This document shows positions 27,330 to 35,025 of a DNA stretch of 64,000 nucleotides, in pieces (within the stretch, counting starts at the first letter, position 1; every line of letters starts with the position of its first letter). Source of the DNA: Microbulbifer celer (GTDB lineage: Bacteria > Pseudomonadota > Gammaproteobacteria > Pseudomonadales > Cellvibrionaceae); NCBI RefSeq assembly GCF_020991125.1, contig NZ_CP087715.1:4069501-4133500 (forward strand). Direction: 5' to 3'. The translations under genes and the position numbers were made by a program. The notes under the pieces are model-generated. The model was given only the letters and a program-made list of their open reading frames with translations. It ran no database searches and was not told the origin of the DNA.

Positions 27330-29023
27330 ATCGCGCAGTAAAAAATATCGTATTGATTCACGGTTGGGGTGGTGACAGCCGCTGCTGGGATGCACTGCTG
27401 CCGGCACTGGGCGATATGCCGCAAAAAGTACACTGTGTGGAACTGCCGGGTTTCGGCAGTCGTACCGGTGAAGCCTGGCCTGCAACCGGGGCATTGCTAG
27501 AACAACTGGAAGCCACACTGCCGGACAACTGCCTGCTGGTGGGCTGGTCCCTGGGCGGGATGCTTGCAGTGCAGCTCGCGGCGCGCTCAAACAAGGTCCG
27601 CGGCCTGGTCACCATCGCCGCCAACGGCAGTTTTGTCGCCCGTGACGGGAGCCCCGGGAATGACGAGGCGGGAAGTGAGTGGCCGGGAATGGCTGCGGAA
27701 GATTTCGCACAATTCTGCCGTGCCCAGCGCCTGACACCGGAAAAGAACTGGCAGCGCTTCTGCGGGCTGGAGGCCCGTGGAGACCGCAATATGCGCAGCG
27801 TACTGAAAACACTCAAAGGCTGGCAGCCGGAGACTGTTTCCGAATGCTGGCCCGACAGTTGGAACGACGCGCTCGAATGCCTGGGAGAGCTGGATAACCG
27901 CGCGCTGCTCGCACATTTGAAGCAGCCTTCGCTGCACATTTTGGGAGCGCGGGATGCGCTGGTGCCGAGCGCTGCCGCGGATCAGCTGCGCGCGCAGGGC
28001 TGTATGGTTGAAGTCATCGCCGACAGTGGGCACTGTCCGCACCTGAGCCGGGCGGATACCATTGCCCGGCTGTTAAAGCAGCATTTACAAACCCTGTCTG
28101 CCGCAGACGGCGAAAGCGCACCGCTGGACAAGTCTGCCGTGGCGCGCGCGTTCGGTCGCGCCGCCGCCAGTTACGATGCCGCCGCCCATTTACAGCGCGC
28201 TGTCTGTCGACAGCTGCTGAGTAGCGCGGAGGCGGGCTGGCAGCCCCGACGGATTCTCGATCTCGGCAGCGGTACAGGCTACGGTAGCGAACTGCTGCGC
28301 CAGCGCTTCCCCGAGGCGGAAATCATCGCCCTGGATATCGCCCCGCAGATGCTGGCTTATGCCCGTAACCATCGCCCCCGGGCGGATGGCTACGTTGCCG
28401 CGGACGCGGAAAATCTGCCGCTGGCCGATGGCAGCTTCGATCTGGTGTATTCGAGTTTTGCCCTGCAGTGGTGTTACCGGCTTCCTCACCTGTTTGCGGA
28501 AATACGCCGTATCCTGAGCGTGGATGGTCGTGCCCTGATTTCCACCCTCGCCCCCGGCACCCTGGCGGAACTTGAAGCGAGCTGGACGGCGGTGGATAGT
28601 GATCGCCATGTGAATCAGTTTCTGCCGGCAGCTTCCTGGCAACAGGCCTGCGCAGACAATCACCTGGATTGCGCGCTGACCAGTGAACAGCGCGTGTTGC
28701 ACTTCGACAACGTCAAAACCCTGATGCGTGAACTGAAAAGCATCGGCGCGCACAATGTGAACCGCGAGGCCGGTAAAGGCCTGTTGAGCCGCGAGCGCTT
28801 GCGCAGGCTGACCGAGGCCTATGAAGCACGCCGCACGCCGGCTGGTCTGCCGGCCACCTACGAAGTGGTTTATCTGACATTGCAGCGCCTTCAGGGCGAC
28901 AACAAGAGGCCCGTAACGTTTGATTACTCGGACTCCCTCCGCGCAGAACAGCAGCGGAATATCGGGCAAGCACCGGGCACTGGTGCTGGCGCGACAGTTT
29001 ATCCACACCCCCTGGCCCGGTGA
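27326..29023 (+). CDS. bioHC: Bifunctional BioH-BioC fusion
   Basis: A 565-residue fusion of two pimeloyl-path enzymes. Residues 1-255 are a BioH-type esterase (oxyanion HGWGG, nucleophile Ser75 in GWSLGG, His in SGHCPHL) that removes the methyl ester from pimeloyl-ACP. Residues about 270-530 are a BioC-type methyltransferase with SAM motif LDLGSGTGYG that methylates malonyl-ACP. Such BioHC fusions are known in Saccharophagus and Teredinibacter. The enzymes act at the start and end of pimelate assembly, so fusion balances their amounts. The last 35 or so residues lie in a 104-bp overlap with the next gene and look unconserved. Confidence 0.94.
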   Translation: MNRAVKNIVLIHGWGGDSRCWDALLPALGDMPQKVHCVELPGFGSRTGEAWPATGALLEQLEATLPDNCLLVGWSLGGMLAVQLAARSNKVRGLVTIAANGSFVARDGSPGNDEAGSEWPGMAAEDFAQFCRAQRLTPEKNWQRFCGLEARGDRNMRSVLKTLKGWQPETVSECWPDSWNDALECLGELDNRALLAHLKQPSLHILGARDALVPSAAADQLRAQGCMVEVIADSGHCPHLSRADTIARLLKQHLQTLSAADGESAPLDKSAVARAFGRAAASYDAAAHLQRAVCRQLLSSAEAGWQPRRILDLGSGTGYGSELLRQRFPEAEIIALDIAPQMLAYARNHRPRADGYVAADAENLPLADGSFDLVYSSFALQWCYRLPHLFAEIRRILSVDGRALISTLAPGTLAELEASWTAVDSDRHVNQFLPAASWQQACADNHLDCALTSEQRVLHFDNVKTLMRELKSIGAHNVNREAGKGLLSRERLRRLTEAYEARRTPAGLPATYEVVYLTLQRLQGDNKRPVTFDYSDSLRAEQQRNIGQAPGTGAGATVYPHPLAR

Positions 29024-30047
29024 TCTGCCGGGCCTGATCGAGCAGTTGGGGGCACTGCAGCTTGATGCCATCCAGGTCATTACCCGCGGCCATTATCACC
29101 AGCTCAGCACCCGCCTCGCCCCCACTCGGGAAGCGCGCTTGATCCGCCAGCTCGACGACGCTGAGCGCCAGCGACACATCTTTGAATACTGGTCCCATGC
29201 TGCTGCCTACTTGCCGATACAGCACTACCGGTTTGCCCGTCTCCGCATGGACCGGATCCGCGCGGGGCAGAAGCACTGGTTTGAGAAGAACGCAAAGCTG
29301 AGCCGCTATGTGCTCGACCGCATCCGCGCCGAGGGGCCGCTGAAAGCCAGTGATTTTGTGCGCGCCAAGGGCGGTTGGTGGACCTGGTCGGAGGAGAAGA
29401 AGGCCCTGGAGCAGCTGTTCCACGAGGGCGAGCTGATGGCGAGCCATCGGCAGGGATTCCAGAAGGTATTTGATCTCCCCGAGCGACTACTGCCATCGGA
29501 TGTGGTCACTACTGCCGCCAGTGAGGCCGAATACGGTGAGCATCTGGTACGCACGTTTTTGCGCGCTCAGGGCGTCGGTCGGGCTGAAGAAGCGGGCTAT
29601 CTGCGCCGGCAGGAAAAGGGGTTGGTCAAAGCGGCGGTAAATCGGATGCTGGCGTCTGGAGAGCTGACGCCGGTCGATGGCGAGCTGATGCTGACCGAAG
29701 ATCTCGGCGTCGATCCACCCCCGCCTCCGCGCAGGGTGCGCCTGTTATCGCCGTTTGATCCACTGGTACTACAACGCAAGCGGTTAAAGCGTCTGTTCGG
29801 TTTTGATTACCAGCTGGAATGCTATGTACCGGCGACAAAGCGCCGTTTCGGTTATTTCTGTCTGCCGATACTGTATCGGGATACTTTTGCGGGGGTGGTG
29901 GATCTGAAGGCGGACCGCGAGGCAGGGTTGCTTAGGGTAAAAGCGCTGCATTGGTCGCAGTCGCCGAAAAGCGGCTTACTGAAGGGGTTCAACAAGGCCC
30001 TCGGTGACTTTGCCCGTTATCACGGGCTGGCCACCGAGGCCATCTGA
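28920..30047 (+). CDS. YcaQ-family winged-helix DNA glycosylase-like protein
   Basis: A 375-residue protein matching the E. coli YcaQ (AlkX) family of HTH_42 proteins that unhook interstrand crosslinks. Visible matches are EYWSHAAAYLPIQHYRF, GGWWTWSEEKKALEQLF, LLSPFDPLVLQRKR and RRFGYFCLPILY. The catalytic QxD-type region may correspond to GALQLDAIQV. The TTG start at 28920 (AAGAGG ten bases upstream) would overlap bioHC by 104 bp in another frame; a GTG a few dozen bases later also overlaps. It is probably co-transcribed with the bio genes by position only. Confidence 0.85.
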   Translation: MITRTPSAQNSSGISGKHRALVLARQFIHTPWPGDLPGLIEQLGALQLDAIQVITRGHYHQLSTRLAPTREARLIRQLDDAERQRHIFEYWSHAAAYLPIQHYRFARLRMDRIRAGQKHWFEKNAKLSRYVLDRIRAEGPLKASDFVRAKGGWWTWSEEKKALEQLFHEGELMASHRQGFQKVFDLPERLLPSDVVTTAASEAEYGEHLVRTFLRAQGVGRAEEAGYLRRQEKGLVKAAVNRMLASGELTPVDGELMLTEDLGVDPPPPPRRVRLLSPFDPLVLQRKRLKRLFGFDYQLECYVPATKRRFGYFCLPILYRDTFAGVVDLKADREAGLLRVKALHWSQSPKSGLLKGFNKALGDFARYHGLATEAI

Positions 30048-30049
30048 GC

Positions 30050-30703
30050 TTAGATCTGAACCACCACGTACACTTCCCGCCCGTCTCGTTGGGTGGGCAT
30101 AAAATAGCGGTCGCCGTAGCGGTAGTACTGGACCCCGTTGATCACTTCCGCGGTGTATCCCGTGGGCAGGGTTTCGACCACCTGACCGGGGTTAAACCCG
30201 GCACCCACTGGTGCGGTACTGGTAGTCGTTGTGGTAGTGGTCGTCGTGGTGGTGACACCGGTGGGCGCGGGTACCACCACATAGCGGCTGGCGTGCGGCT
30301 GCCACTGATAGTAAGCGTCGCCATACTGGTAGTAGGTGAAACCGCCAATCTGGACTCGCACCGCACTGGCGGGAAGCGTCACGACCGCTGCCCCCAGAGG
30401 GGCGGAAACCGTCACATAGCCGCGCGGGCCCGGGCGATAAAAATAGCCACCGCCATAAAAATACGGGCGTCCGCCCACCGACATATTCACAAACCCACCG
30501 GGCAGTACCGGCACGGTAACGCCAATACCGATTCGGGGGCCTCGGTAGCGTCGCGGTCCCCAGTAACCGCGATGATGGTGTCCATGACCGTGGTGATGTC
30601 CACGGTGACCGCCGTGGGCCGAGGCTGGCGGCGCAGCAAAGGCAAACGACAGCAGCGTCACCAGACCCACGCCGAACACTAGAATTTTGACCGCTTTTTT
30701 CAT
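30050..30703 (-). CDS. DUF6515-like exported protein with polythreonine linker
   Basis: A 217-residue protein with signal peptide MKKAVKILVFGVGLVTLLSF ending near ASA, then a Gly/His-rich stretch (HRGHHHGHGHHHRGYWG). A repeated module follows: FYRPGPRGYVTVSAPLGAAV...YQYGDAYYQW, a linker of 11 consecutive threonines, and a C-terminal GVQYYRYGDRYF repeat. The YxYGDxYY pattern fits the DUF6515 family of secreted proteins. The ATG at 30703 with AGGG is used. It converges on the YcaQ-like gene. A related protein is encoded at 37300. Role unknown; His tracts suggest metal binding. Confidence 0.72.
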   Translation of the reverse strand: MKKAVKILVFGVGLVTLLSFAFAAPPASAHGGHRGHHHGHGHHHRGYWGPRRYRGPRIGIGVTVPVLPGGFVNMSVGGRPYFYGGGYFYRPGPRGYVTVSAPLGAAVVTLPASAVRVQIGGFTYYQYGDAYYQWQPHASRYVVVPAPTGVTTTTTTTTTTTSTAPVGAGFNPGQVVETLPTGYTAEVINGVQYYRYGDRYFMPTQRDGREVYVVVQI

Positions 30704-30864
30704 CACCCTTTCCGATATATACGCCCGCGAAGCGAGCACTTACTATTGCACAAATAATAACCGCAACGGGACAGAAGCGCTACGGCTGGCACGTATTCGA
30801 TCGTTAAGAATTGTCAGTTTGTCGCACAGCACTCAAGTGACCTTATAGCCACGGCTGTTGGGGC

Positions 30865-31737
30865 TCAGGCCCGGTTGCGCTGCACAATTCCCATCAGTCG
30901 ATACAGCAGCTGCGCGGCGGCAAAGTCATAGGCGTGGAAGCCTTCGATGGGGGCGAACTCGAGCAGGTCGAAGCCGATGATCTCGCGTTGCCTGGCGACG
31001 GATTCAAACAGGTTCAGGGTCTGGTACCAGCCGAGGCCACCGGGCACCGGGGTGCCGGTGGAGGGGAAGACCGAGGGATCCATGCCGTCGATATCCAGGG
31101 TGAAGAACACTTTGCTGGGGAAGTCTTGTGGCAGTTCGATGGATTGGATCTGGGTGGGCACCAGCTGGTGGGCGTCCAGGTAGCGCACGTTGTACTGCTT
31201 GCGCGCTTCCATCTCTTCTTCGCAGTAGGCGCGGATGCCGAGCTGGTACAGGGGGATGCCGGCTTCGCACACCAGTCGCATGACGCTGGCGTGGCTGTGC
31301 TTGTGGCCCTCGTAGCGGTCGCGCAGGTCGGCGTGGGCGTCGATCTGCACCACGCCGAAGTCGTCGATGCCGGCGTCCAGGTAGGCTTTGATCAGTCCCC
31401 AGGTGACGGAGTGTTCACCGCCGATGCCGACGGGCATTTTGCCGAGCTTGAGGATTTCGCCGGTGGCGTTGGCGATGTTTTCCATTACCTGTTCTGCGGG
31501 GCCGGTTACGTCGACGGGGTCGCGGGTGTAGATGCCCAGTTCGCAGGGGTAGGAGAAATTGTCGAACGTCTCCAGCTGGTGGGAGGCTTCGATGATCGAT
31601 GCCGGCCCCTTACCGGTGCCGCCGCCGTAGGAGACGGTTTCTTCGTAGGGGATGGGCAGGATATGGAACAGCGCTTCTTCGGGCTTGGGCTGTTCGATTT
31701 CGGAGCCCAGGAAAATGTTTGGGTCTTCTGTGTGCAT
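30865..31737 (-). CDS. speB: Agmatinase
   Basis: A 290-residue ureohydrolase converting agmatine to putrescine and urea. The Mn-binding motifs GGEHSVTW, DAHADLRD and DIDGMDP are complete. The ATG at 31737 is used; the frame continues upstream through palindromic element 4 and gives a spurious N-terminus. Last gene of the minus-strand polyamine group speA, carboxynorspermidine synthase, nspC, speB, supplying putrescine from SpeA-made agmatine. Confidence 0.95.
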   Translation of the reverse strand: MHTEDPNIFLGSEIEQPKPEEALFHILPIPYEETVSYGGGTGKGPASIIEASHQLETFDNFSYPCELGIYTRDPVDVTGPAEQVMENIANATGEILKLGKMPVGIGGEHSVTWGLIKAYLDAGIDDFGVVQIDAHADLRDRYEGHKHSHASVMRLVCEAGIPLYQLGIRAYCEEEMEARKQYNVRYLDAHQLVPTQIQSIELPQDFPSKVFFTLDIDGMDPSVFPSTGTPVPGGLGWYQTLNLFESVARQREIIGFDLLEFAPIEGFHAYDFAAAQLLYRLMGIVQRNRA

Positions 31738-31782
31738 GTCGTAGCTCTGCGGTTGGACCTTGGTGGCCTTGTTTAACCTTTG

Positions 31783-31900
31783 GTGGCGGCAGAGCACCGG
31801 GTGCGGGTTTTCAGGACCGCTGTGAACCCATCCCTGGGCGCTGCGGCGCAAACATCCTGTTTGCGACGCTCCTGAAAACCCGCACCCGGCACTCTGCCTT
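31783..31900 (+). repeat. Palindromic element 4 (left half of pair 4/5)
   Basis: Starts GTGGCGG and ends GCCTTCG. Twenty-nine-base arms (GGCAGAGCACCGGGTGCGG...) pair with two mismatches and hold the CCCATCCCTGGG hairpin and a GCAAACATCCTGTTTGC hairpin. It lies between nspC and speB, 45 bp before the speB start. Confidence 0.92.
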
Positions 31901-31963
31901 CGTGGCAAATTCTCTACTTCGTAGCGTTACTTGCGTGGATTACGAAGTGGTTGAGGTTGAACT

Positions 31964-32097
31964 TAAGGTGGAGTGCCGGGGGAAAGGTTTCAAAAGCGTC
32001 GGCGACAGGGACGTCGCCGCCGCAGCGTACAGGGATGTATTCCCAGGGGGGCGCCTAGCTCGGTTTTGAAACCTTCCACCCGGTGCTACACCGCCAC
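31964..32097 (-). repeat. Palindromic element 5 (right half of pair 4/5)
   Basis: The inverse orientation of element 4, ending CCGCCAC. Arms are GGTGGAGTGCCGGGGGAAAG with a TTTCAAAA distal segment and near-complement. The small hairpins are TACATCCCTGTA and GGCGAC/GTCGCC, and the long junction variant AGCTAGGCGCCCCCC is present. Confidence 0.88.
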
Positions 32098-32132
32098 CGC
32101 AATCGCTTCAGAGAACCTGCGGTGGATTGGTG

Positions 32133-33326
32133 TCACGAAAGACGATTTTTAAAGTCCTCGTAACCGAATTCCTTAATCATCCGAAGCTCATCGGTATCAG
32201 AATTCCACAACGCAATCGAAGGCAGTGGAATACCGTTGAAGGTATTGGTCTTGACCATGGTGTAGTAGGCCATTTCCTCAAACACCAACCGATCACCGAT
32301 TTTCAGTGGCTCGGGAAAACTGTACTCCCCGATCCGGTCCCCGGCCAGACAACTCTGCCCACCCAACTGATAGGTGTGCGGGAACTCGTCTGGCAGTGAA
32401 GCGCCGGTAATTTCCGGCCGGTAGGGCATCTCGATCACGTCCGGCATATGACAGGTGGCGGAGACATCCAGGATCGCCTGATCCTTGCCGTTCCAGGTCA
32501 GATCGATCACCTCACCTACCAATACACCGCAGAACAACGCCACCGCCTCGCCGGGTTCCAGGTACACCTGTACATCGTGTTTCTCGGAGAAGGCTTTCAC
32601 CGCAGCAATCAACTCGTCAACCTGATAATCACAACGGGTGATGTGGTGGCCACCGCCGAAGTTGATCCATTCCATGTGTGGAATCAGATCAGAAAATTTT
32701 TCTTCCACCGCCTTGATCGTGCGCTCCAGCGGCTTGAAGTCCTGTTCGCACAGGGTGTGAAAATGCAGGCCGCTGATGCCGGTCAGGTCTTCACCTTCAA
32801 ACAGTTCCCGTACGATACCCAGCCGCGAGCAGGGTGCGCAGGGGTCGTAAATGGGGGTGTGACCCTCGGAGTGTTCCGGGTTGATGCGCAGGCCGAACCG
32901 GAGTTCCGGGCGCTGCTTTTGCGCTTCCAGACACAGGGTTTTGTAGCGCTTCCATTGGGAAAACGAATTGAAAATGACATGATGGGCGAAGCTCAGTATT
33001 TCCTTCAGTTCCGCTTCTTTGTAGCCGGCGCTGAATACGTGCACCTCTTTGCCCAGGTCCTTGCCACCGTACTCTTCAAATCCCAATTTTGCTTCATTGA
33101 TACCACTGGCGCAGGTGCCGGAAAGATACTCGGCGACAATATGGCCGATGCTGAACATGGAAAAGGCTTTCAGCGCAGCCAGCACTTTGGCACCGCTGCG
33201 CTTTTGCACGTCGGCGAGTACTTCCAGATTGTCACGCAGGGCGATCTCGTCCACTACGAAGCAGGGCGTGGGTACCCGGGCAGGGTCGAATTCGCCGAAG
33301 TAATCTTTGCGGGGCGTCAGATCCAT
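32133..33326 (-). CDS. nspC: Carboxynorspermidine/carboxyspermidine decarboxylase
   Basis: A 397-residue PLP decarboxylase of the alanine-racemase fold. PTPCFVVDE and LAALKAFSMF (PLP lysine) open the protein; INFGGGHHI and the C-terminal CLAGD (Cys for the second subunit's active site) follow. It decarboxylates carboxyspermidine to spermidine or carboxynorspermidine to norspermidine. It lies 61 bp downstream of the carboxynorspermidine synthase gene on the same strand. Confidence 0.95.
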   Translation of the reverse strand: MDLTPRKDYFGEFDPARVPTPCFVVDEIALRDNLEVLADVQKRSGAKVLAALKAFSMFSIGHIVAEYLSGTCASGINEAKLGFEEYGGKDLGKEVHVFSAGYKEAELKEILSFAHHVIFNSFSQWKRYKTLCLEAQKQRPELRFGLRINPEHSEGHTPIYDPCAPCSRLGIVRELFEGEDLTGISGLHFHTLCEQDFKPLERTIKAVEEKFSDLIPHMEWINFGGGHHITRCDYQVDELIAAVKAFSEKHDVQVYLEPGEAVALFCGVLVGEVIDLTWNGKDQAILDVSATCHMPDVIEMPYRPEITGASLPDEFPHTYQLGGQSCLAGDRIGEYSFPEPLKIGDRLVFEEMAYYTMVKTNTFNGIPLPSIALWNSDTDELRMIKEFGYEDFKNRLS

Positions 33327-33387
33327 AAAATCTTCGTCACTTCATTTTTACAAAAATCCCGAGTCTATTGCCCCGGGATTGATGATT

Positions 33388-34581
33388 TTATACGAAAGGC
33401 TTATCCAGCCAGGTTTCCTGCCACGGCAGGCCATATTTGTTCAGATCATCCATAAACGGATCCGGATCCAGCTGTTCCATGTTCCACACACCGGGCTTCA
33501 TCCACTTGCCTTCCATCATCATCTTGGCGCCGATCATCGCCGGTACACCGGTGGTGTAGGAAATGGCCTGGGATTGTACTTCTTTGTAGGCTTCCTGGTG
33601 ATCGCAGATGTTGTAGACGTAGTAGATTTTCTCTTCGCCGCCTTTCACACCCTTGATGATATTGCCGATACAGGTTTTACCCTTGGTCAGCGGGCCGAGA
33701 CTCGCCGGGTCCGGCAACAGGGCTTTCAGGAACTGGATCGGTACAATTTCCTGTCCCTGGAATTCAATCGGCTCGATACTGGTCATGCCTACGTTCTGCA
33801 GTACTTCGAGATGTTTGAGGTAGCTGGCACCGAAGGTCATCCAGAAACGTGCGCGCTCGATTTCCGGGAAGTGTTTGGAAAGGGATTCCAGTTCTTCGTG
33901 GTACAGCAGGTACAGGTCTTTTTCACCGATGCCTTCGGGGAACTCGAATACCCGTTTTTCTTCCATGGGTTTGGTGGTCACCCATTTGCCTTCTTCCCAG
34001 TAACGGCCATTGGCGGTAATTTCGCGAATGTTGATTTCCGGATTGAAGTTGGTGGCAAACGGCAGCCCGTGATCGCCGGCGTTGCAGTCGAGAATATCCA
34101 GGGTTTTGATACGGTCGAAGTGGTGCTTCTTGGCATAAGCGGTGAATACACTGGTCACGCCGGGATCAAAACCACTGCCGAGCAGCGCCATCAGTCCGGC
34201 TTTCTCGAATTTATCCTGATACGCCCACTGCCAGCTGTATTCGAACTTGGCCTCTTCCGGTGGTTCGTAGTTGGCGGTATCCAGGTAATGTACGCCGGTC
34301 TCCAGACAGGCATCCATGATGTGCAGGTCCTGGTACGGCAGGGCCACATTGATGACCATGTCCGGCTTGACCTTTTCGATCAGCGCGACCATTTCACTGA
34401 CGTTGTCCGCATCCACTTCCGCGGTGTTGATTTTACGCGGTAGCATATCGGCGATCTTGTCGCATTTGGATTTGGTACGGCTGGCGAGGGTGATATTCTC
34501 GAACACCTCTTCTACCTGAGCACACTTGTGTGCAACCACCTGACCGACACCGCCGGCGCCTACTATCAGAACGTTGGCCAT
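33388..34581 (-). CDS. Carboxynorspermidine synthase (saccharopine dehydrogenase family)
   Basis: A 397-residue NADPH-dependent enzyme that condenses aspartate semialdehyde with putrescine or diaminopropane. The Rossmann motif VLIVGAGGVGQVV opens the protein and GSGFDPGVTSVF, NAGDHGLPFATNFNPEINI follow, as in Vibrio CANSDH. The ATG at 34581 has GGGAG upstream, so the longer frame is discarded. With SpeA and SpeB feeding putrescine, the product here is most likely carboxyspermidine, then spermidine through NspC. Confidence 0.93.
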   Translation of the reverse strand: MANVLIVGAGGVGQVVAHKCAQVEEVFENITLASRTKSKCDKIADMLPRKINTAEVDADNVSEMVALIEKVKPDMVINVALPYQDLHIMDACLETGVHYLDTANYEPPEEAKFEYSWQWAYQDKFEKAGLMALLGSGFDPGVTSVFTAYAKKHHFDRIKTLDILDCNAGDHGLPFATNFNPEINIREITANGRYWEEGKWVTTKPMEEKRVFEFPEGIGEKDLYLLYHEELESLSKHFPEIERARFWMTFGASYLKHLEVLQNVGMTSIEPIEFQGQEIVPIQFLKALLPDPASLGPLTKGKTCIGNIIKGVKGGEEKIYYVYNICDHQEAYKEVQSQAISYTTGVPAMIGAKMMMEGKWMKPGVWNMEQLDPDPFMDDLNKYGLPWQETWLDKPFV

Positions 34582-34653
34582 TATTAATCTCCCTGGGTTT
34601 GGGGTACTTCTTGGTTTTGTGGTACCCACAATCGCGTTTCTGGGCGAGCCTGC

Positions 34654-34768
34654 TGCCGGTGCCCTTTCGCTGGACACGGACTAGGCGTCCCCCCTTAACC
34701 CATCCCTGGGGGCTCTGCAAAAACATCCTGTTTTTGAAGGTCCAGCGAAAGGGCCCCGGCATCAGACT
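34654..34768 (+). repeat. Palindromic element 6 (left half of pair 6/7)
   Basis: Twenty-two-base arms (TGCCGGTGCCCTTTCGCTGG plus AC) pair with one mismatch around the CCCATCCCTGGG hairpin and an AAAAACATCCTGTTTTT hairpin. The junction carries CTAGGCGTCCCCCC. The GTGGCGG end is not recognisable. It lies between speA and the carboxynorspermidine synthase gene. Confidence 0.85.
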
Positions 34769-34821
34769 CTTCGCATCAAAATTTCTTACTTCGATCTGGC
34801 TACGGAGTACAGAAATACAAA

Positions 34822-34943
34822 GTTAAGGCAGAGTACCGGGTATTGGTTTTCGGAAGCGTCGGCGACAGGGACGTCGCCGCCGCAGCGTACAGGGATGTAT
34901 ACACAGCGGTTCCGAAAACCAATACCCGGTGCTCTGCCGCCAC
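34822..34943 (-). repeat. Palindromic element 7 (right half of pair 6/7)
   Basis: Twenty-nine-base arms starting GGCAGAGTACCGGGTATTGG, one mismatch, enclose TACATCCCTGTA and GGCGAC/GTCGCC hairpins. The right end is GCCGCCAC and the left flank is TTAA. Confidence 0.92.
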
Positions 34944-35025
34944 TGGGCGGCGATAAAACGTACCACCGGACCAGCGATCAAACATACCACCGGACCAGGG
35001 ATAAAACGCACCACCGAACCAAAAA

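Noticed and set aside
31738..31908. N-terminal extension of SpeB reading through the palindromic element, and similar extensions before LiuD (56017-56247) and EpmA (18111-18275)
   Set aside because: The elements happen to be open in some frames and yield recurring peptides such as ASQTGCLRRSAQGW; conserved proteins start after them.
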